Assembly: GCF_001011035.1 (NCBI RefSeq)
Contig: NZ_CP011492.1
Span: 1,116,001-1,180,000 of the forward strand
DNA: 64,000 nt
Reading direction: 5' to 3'
Origin: Streptomyces sp. CNQ-509
GTDB lineage: Bacteria > Actinomycetota > Actinomycetes > Streptomycetales > Streptomycetaceae
Shown here: piece by piece, positions 63,029 to 64,000 of the stretch
Numbering within the stretch: position 1 is the stretch's first letter
Layout: the number at the start of each line of letters is the position of its first letter
Position numbers and translations under genes: made by a program
The notes under the pieces: model-generated
The model's database searches: none
Seen by the model: the letters and a program-made list of their open reading frames with translations, nothing else
Told to the model about the DNA's origin: nothing

Positions 63029-63137
63029 GCCCTGTCTGACAGATCCCGCCTGCGTCTGGGGCACCGCCCACGCGCGCTTGCGTGCTGTGGGGGAGCCCGC
63101 CCAGAGGGTGGACGACGCTATATGTGCCAGACAGGGC
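63029..63137. mobile_element. MITE-like element copy 4 (109 bp) at the response-regulator 3' end
   Basis: Ends GCCCTGTCTGACA and (reverse) GCCCTGTCTGGCA; flanks CTCG (63025-63028) and CTAG (63138-63141). The right CTAG contains the TAG stop of the response regulator gene. The body is nearly identical to copy 1 in reverse orientation, with the same GCGCGC hairpin core and a conserved CGCTATRTGTGCCAGACA end. Confidence 0.75.
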
Positions 63138-63809
63138 CTAGTGGCCCGTCGGGCGGATGAGGCCCGTTTCGTAGGCGAAGACCGCCGCCTGGGTGCGGTC
63201 GCGCAGGGACAGTTTGGTCAGGATGCGGCCCACGTGGGTCTTCACCGTCTGCTCCGCCACCACCAGCCGCTCGGCGATCTCCGCGTTCGACAGGCCCTGC
63301 GCGATCAGGCTCAGGACCTCCGTCTCGCGTTCCGTCAGGCCGCCGACGCGGTCCTTGAGCGGGGTGCGCGGGGTACGGGTCAGGCGGGCGAACTCGGTGA
63401 TGAGGCGGCGGGTGACCGCCGGGGCGAGCAGGGCGTCGCCGGTGGCGACGACCCGTACGGCGTGGGCCAGTTCCGCGGCCGAGGCGTCCTTCAGGAGGAA
63501 GCCGGACGCGCCCGCGCGCAGCGCCTCGTACACGTACTCGTCGAGGTCGAAGGTCGTCAGGATCAGCACCCGGACGGCCGCGGACGGCGGCTCGGTGAGG
63601 CGGCGGGTGGCCTCGATGCCGCCGAGGCCGGGCATCCGGATGTCCATCAGGACGACGTCCGGGCGCAGTTCCGCGGTCTTCGCGACGGCGTCGGCGCCGT
63701 CCACCGCCTGGCCGACGACCTCGATGCCGGGCTCGGCGTCGAGCAGCACGGTGAAGCCCTGGCGCACCATGACCTGGTCGTCGGCGATCAGCACGCGGAT
63801 GTTCGTCAC
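63138..63809 (-). CDS. NarL/LuxR-family response regulator
   Basis: A 223-residue regulator. The receiver domain has DD at 10-11, phospho-acceptor Asp in VVLMDIRMPG (near 55), Thr in ILTTFD and Lys in FLLKDASA. The LuxR HTH is LTERETEVLSLIAQGLSNAE, then QTVKTHVGRILTKL (155-205). It starts at GTG overlapping the stop of the kinase gene upstream. No target is evident in the window. Its stop codon abuts mobile element copy 4. Confidence 0.93.
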   Translation of the reverse strand: MTNIRVLIADDQVMVRQGFTVLLDAEPGIEVVGQAVDGADAVAKTAELRPDVVLMDIRMPGLGGIEATRRLTEPPSAAVRVLILTTFDLDEYVYEALRAGASGFLLKDASAAELAHAVRVVATGDALLAPAVTRRLITEFARLTRTPRTPLKDRVGGLTERETEVLSLIAQGLSNAEIAERLVVAEQTVKTHVGRILTKLSLRDRTQAAVFAYETGLIRPTGH

Positions 63810-64000
63810 GGGGTGTCCTCACCGTCCGGGATGGCGGGGCTGGCGGGGGCGGCGGGTACGGGCGCCGCCGCGGGCAGTATCGCGGTGACCTCGTAGCCGC
63901 CGTCGGGGGTGGTGCCGGTGGCCAGTTCGCCGCCCAGCATCGCGGCGCGCTCCCGCATCCCGAGCAGCCCGTGCCCCGCCCCGGCCCAGGGCGGCGCGGC
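63806..64000 (-). CDS. Sensor histidine kinase, C-terminal end (partial)
   Basis: The frame running in from the window's right edge reads GHGLLGMRERAAMLGGEL, the G2 box of the HATPase domain of NarX/DesK-type kinases (HisKA_3 family). It continues GGYEVTAILPAAA and a Pro/Ala tail ending PDGEDTP. Its TGA overlaps the GTG of the response regulator. The rest of the gene lies outside the window. Confidence 0.88.
   Translation of the reverse strand, partial: AAPPWAGAGHGLLGMRERAAMLGGELATGTTPDGGYEVTAILPAAAPVPAAPASPAIPDGEDTP

Noticed and set aside
61940-63064. 374-codon frame on the - strand including the ADP-ribosylglycohydrolase fragment
   Set aside because: Homology covers only 62692-62965; the remainder is antisense to the hexosaminidase or lies in the mobile element. 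I list it as a truncated pseudogene instead.
1-64000. tRNA, rRNA or CRISPR features
   Set aside because: No tRNA-like T-arm and anticodon arrangement, rRNA sequence or regularly spaced repeat array was seen on reading both strands by eye.

Overview
The window is high-GC actinobacterial DNA, most consistent with Streptomyces or a close relative. Supporting evidence: strong third-position GC in every gene, abundant GTG starts and ATGA/GTGA overlaps, Streptomyces-type regulators (SARP/BTAD, DasR-type and RheA-type operators), a class F sortase paired with a DUF4397 protein, a type ISP-like specificity-domain protein, and an HTH-transmembrane regulator with an Ala/Gly linker. No rRNA, tRNA, CRISPR array, prophage or complete insertion sequence was found. 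The species cannot be named from this sequence.

Layout. 1-5.7 kb: the end of an oligopeptide-type ABC importer operon (permease, fused permease-ATPase, ATPase) coupled to an aldolase of the DHDPS/N-acetylneuraminate lyase family, facing a secreted sialidase; together they look like a sialic-acid scavenging locus. 5.9-11.2 kb: an MFS exporter, an FAD dehydrogenase, two DUF202 membrane proteins and an unusual fusion of a gluconokinase-like domain with a metallo-beta-lactamase fold. 11.5-17.4 kb: a carboxylic-acid/acyl-CoA catabolic block (APH-like kinase, acyl-CoA dehydrogenase, SDR, MaoC hydratase) with three TetR genes. I can match each TetR gene to a distinct operator shared with other promoters in the window. 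17.5-24 kb: DUF402 protein, MalY-type aminotransferase/amidase/GNAT operon, and DUF4397-sortase pair. 23.8-28.7 kb: alcohol and aldehyde dehydrogenases, then homogentisate dioxygenase with a GntR regulator. 28.8-38.2 kb: orphan type ISP-like protein, TetR-controlled DrrAB-type ABC transporter, HTH-membrane regulator, GntR, double GNAT and Nudix proteins. 38.2-42.4 kb: two secreted wall-active proteins, each with two peptidoglycan-binding domains, and a Tat-type alpha/beta hydrolase. 42.4-45.7 kb: small heat-shock locus with an exact RheA operator, DUF2267 and DUF952 proteins and a decayed WD40 gene. 45.8-49.2 kb: a large SARP-NB-ARC-TPR regulator. 49.2-55.3 kb: dimethylargininase, copper efflux locus with two CsoR-like palindromes, acyl-CoA synthetase. 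55.3-59.8 kb: DnaE2 and a Y-family ImuB-like protein behind a LexA box (SOS mutasome). 60-62.6 kb: secreted GH20 hexosaminidase behind two DasR dre sites. 62.7-64 kb: a truncated ADP-ribosylglycohydrolase, then a LuxR-type response regulator and the end of its histidine kinase.

The most distinctive unexplained structure is a family of short MITE-like elements (about 108, 242 and 109 bp, plus one half copy). They have terminal inverted repeats around a conserved GC-rich hairpin. Each sits exactly at the 3' end of a gene; three abut a CTAG that contains the gene's TAG stop codon, and in the fourth the element's own end supplies the stop codon of the sialidase.
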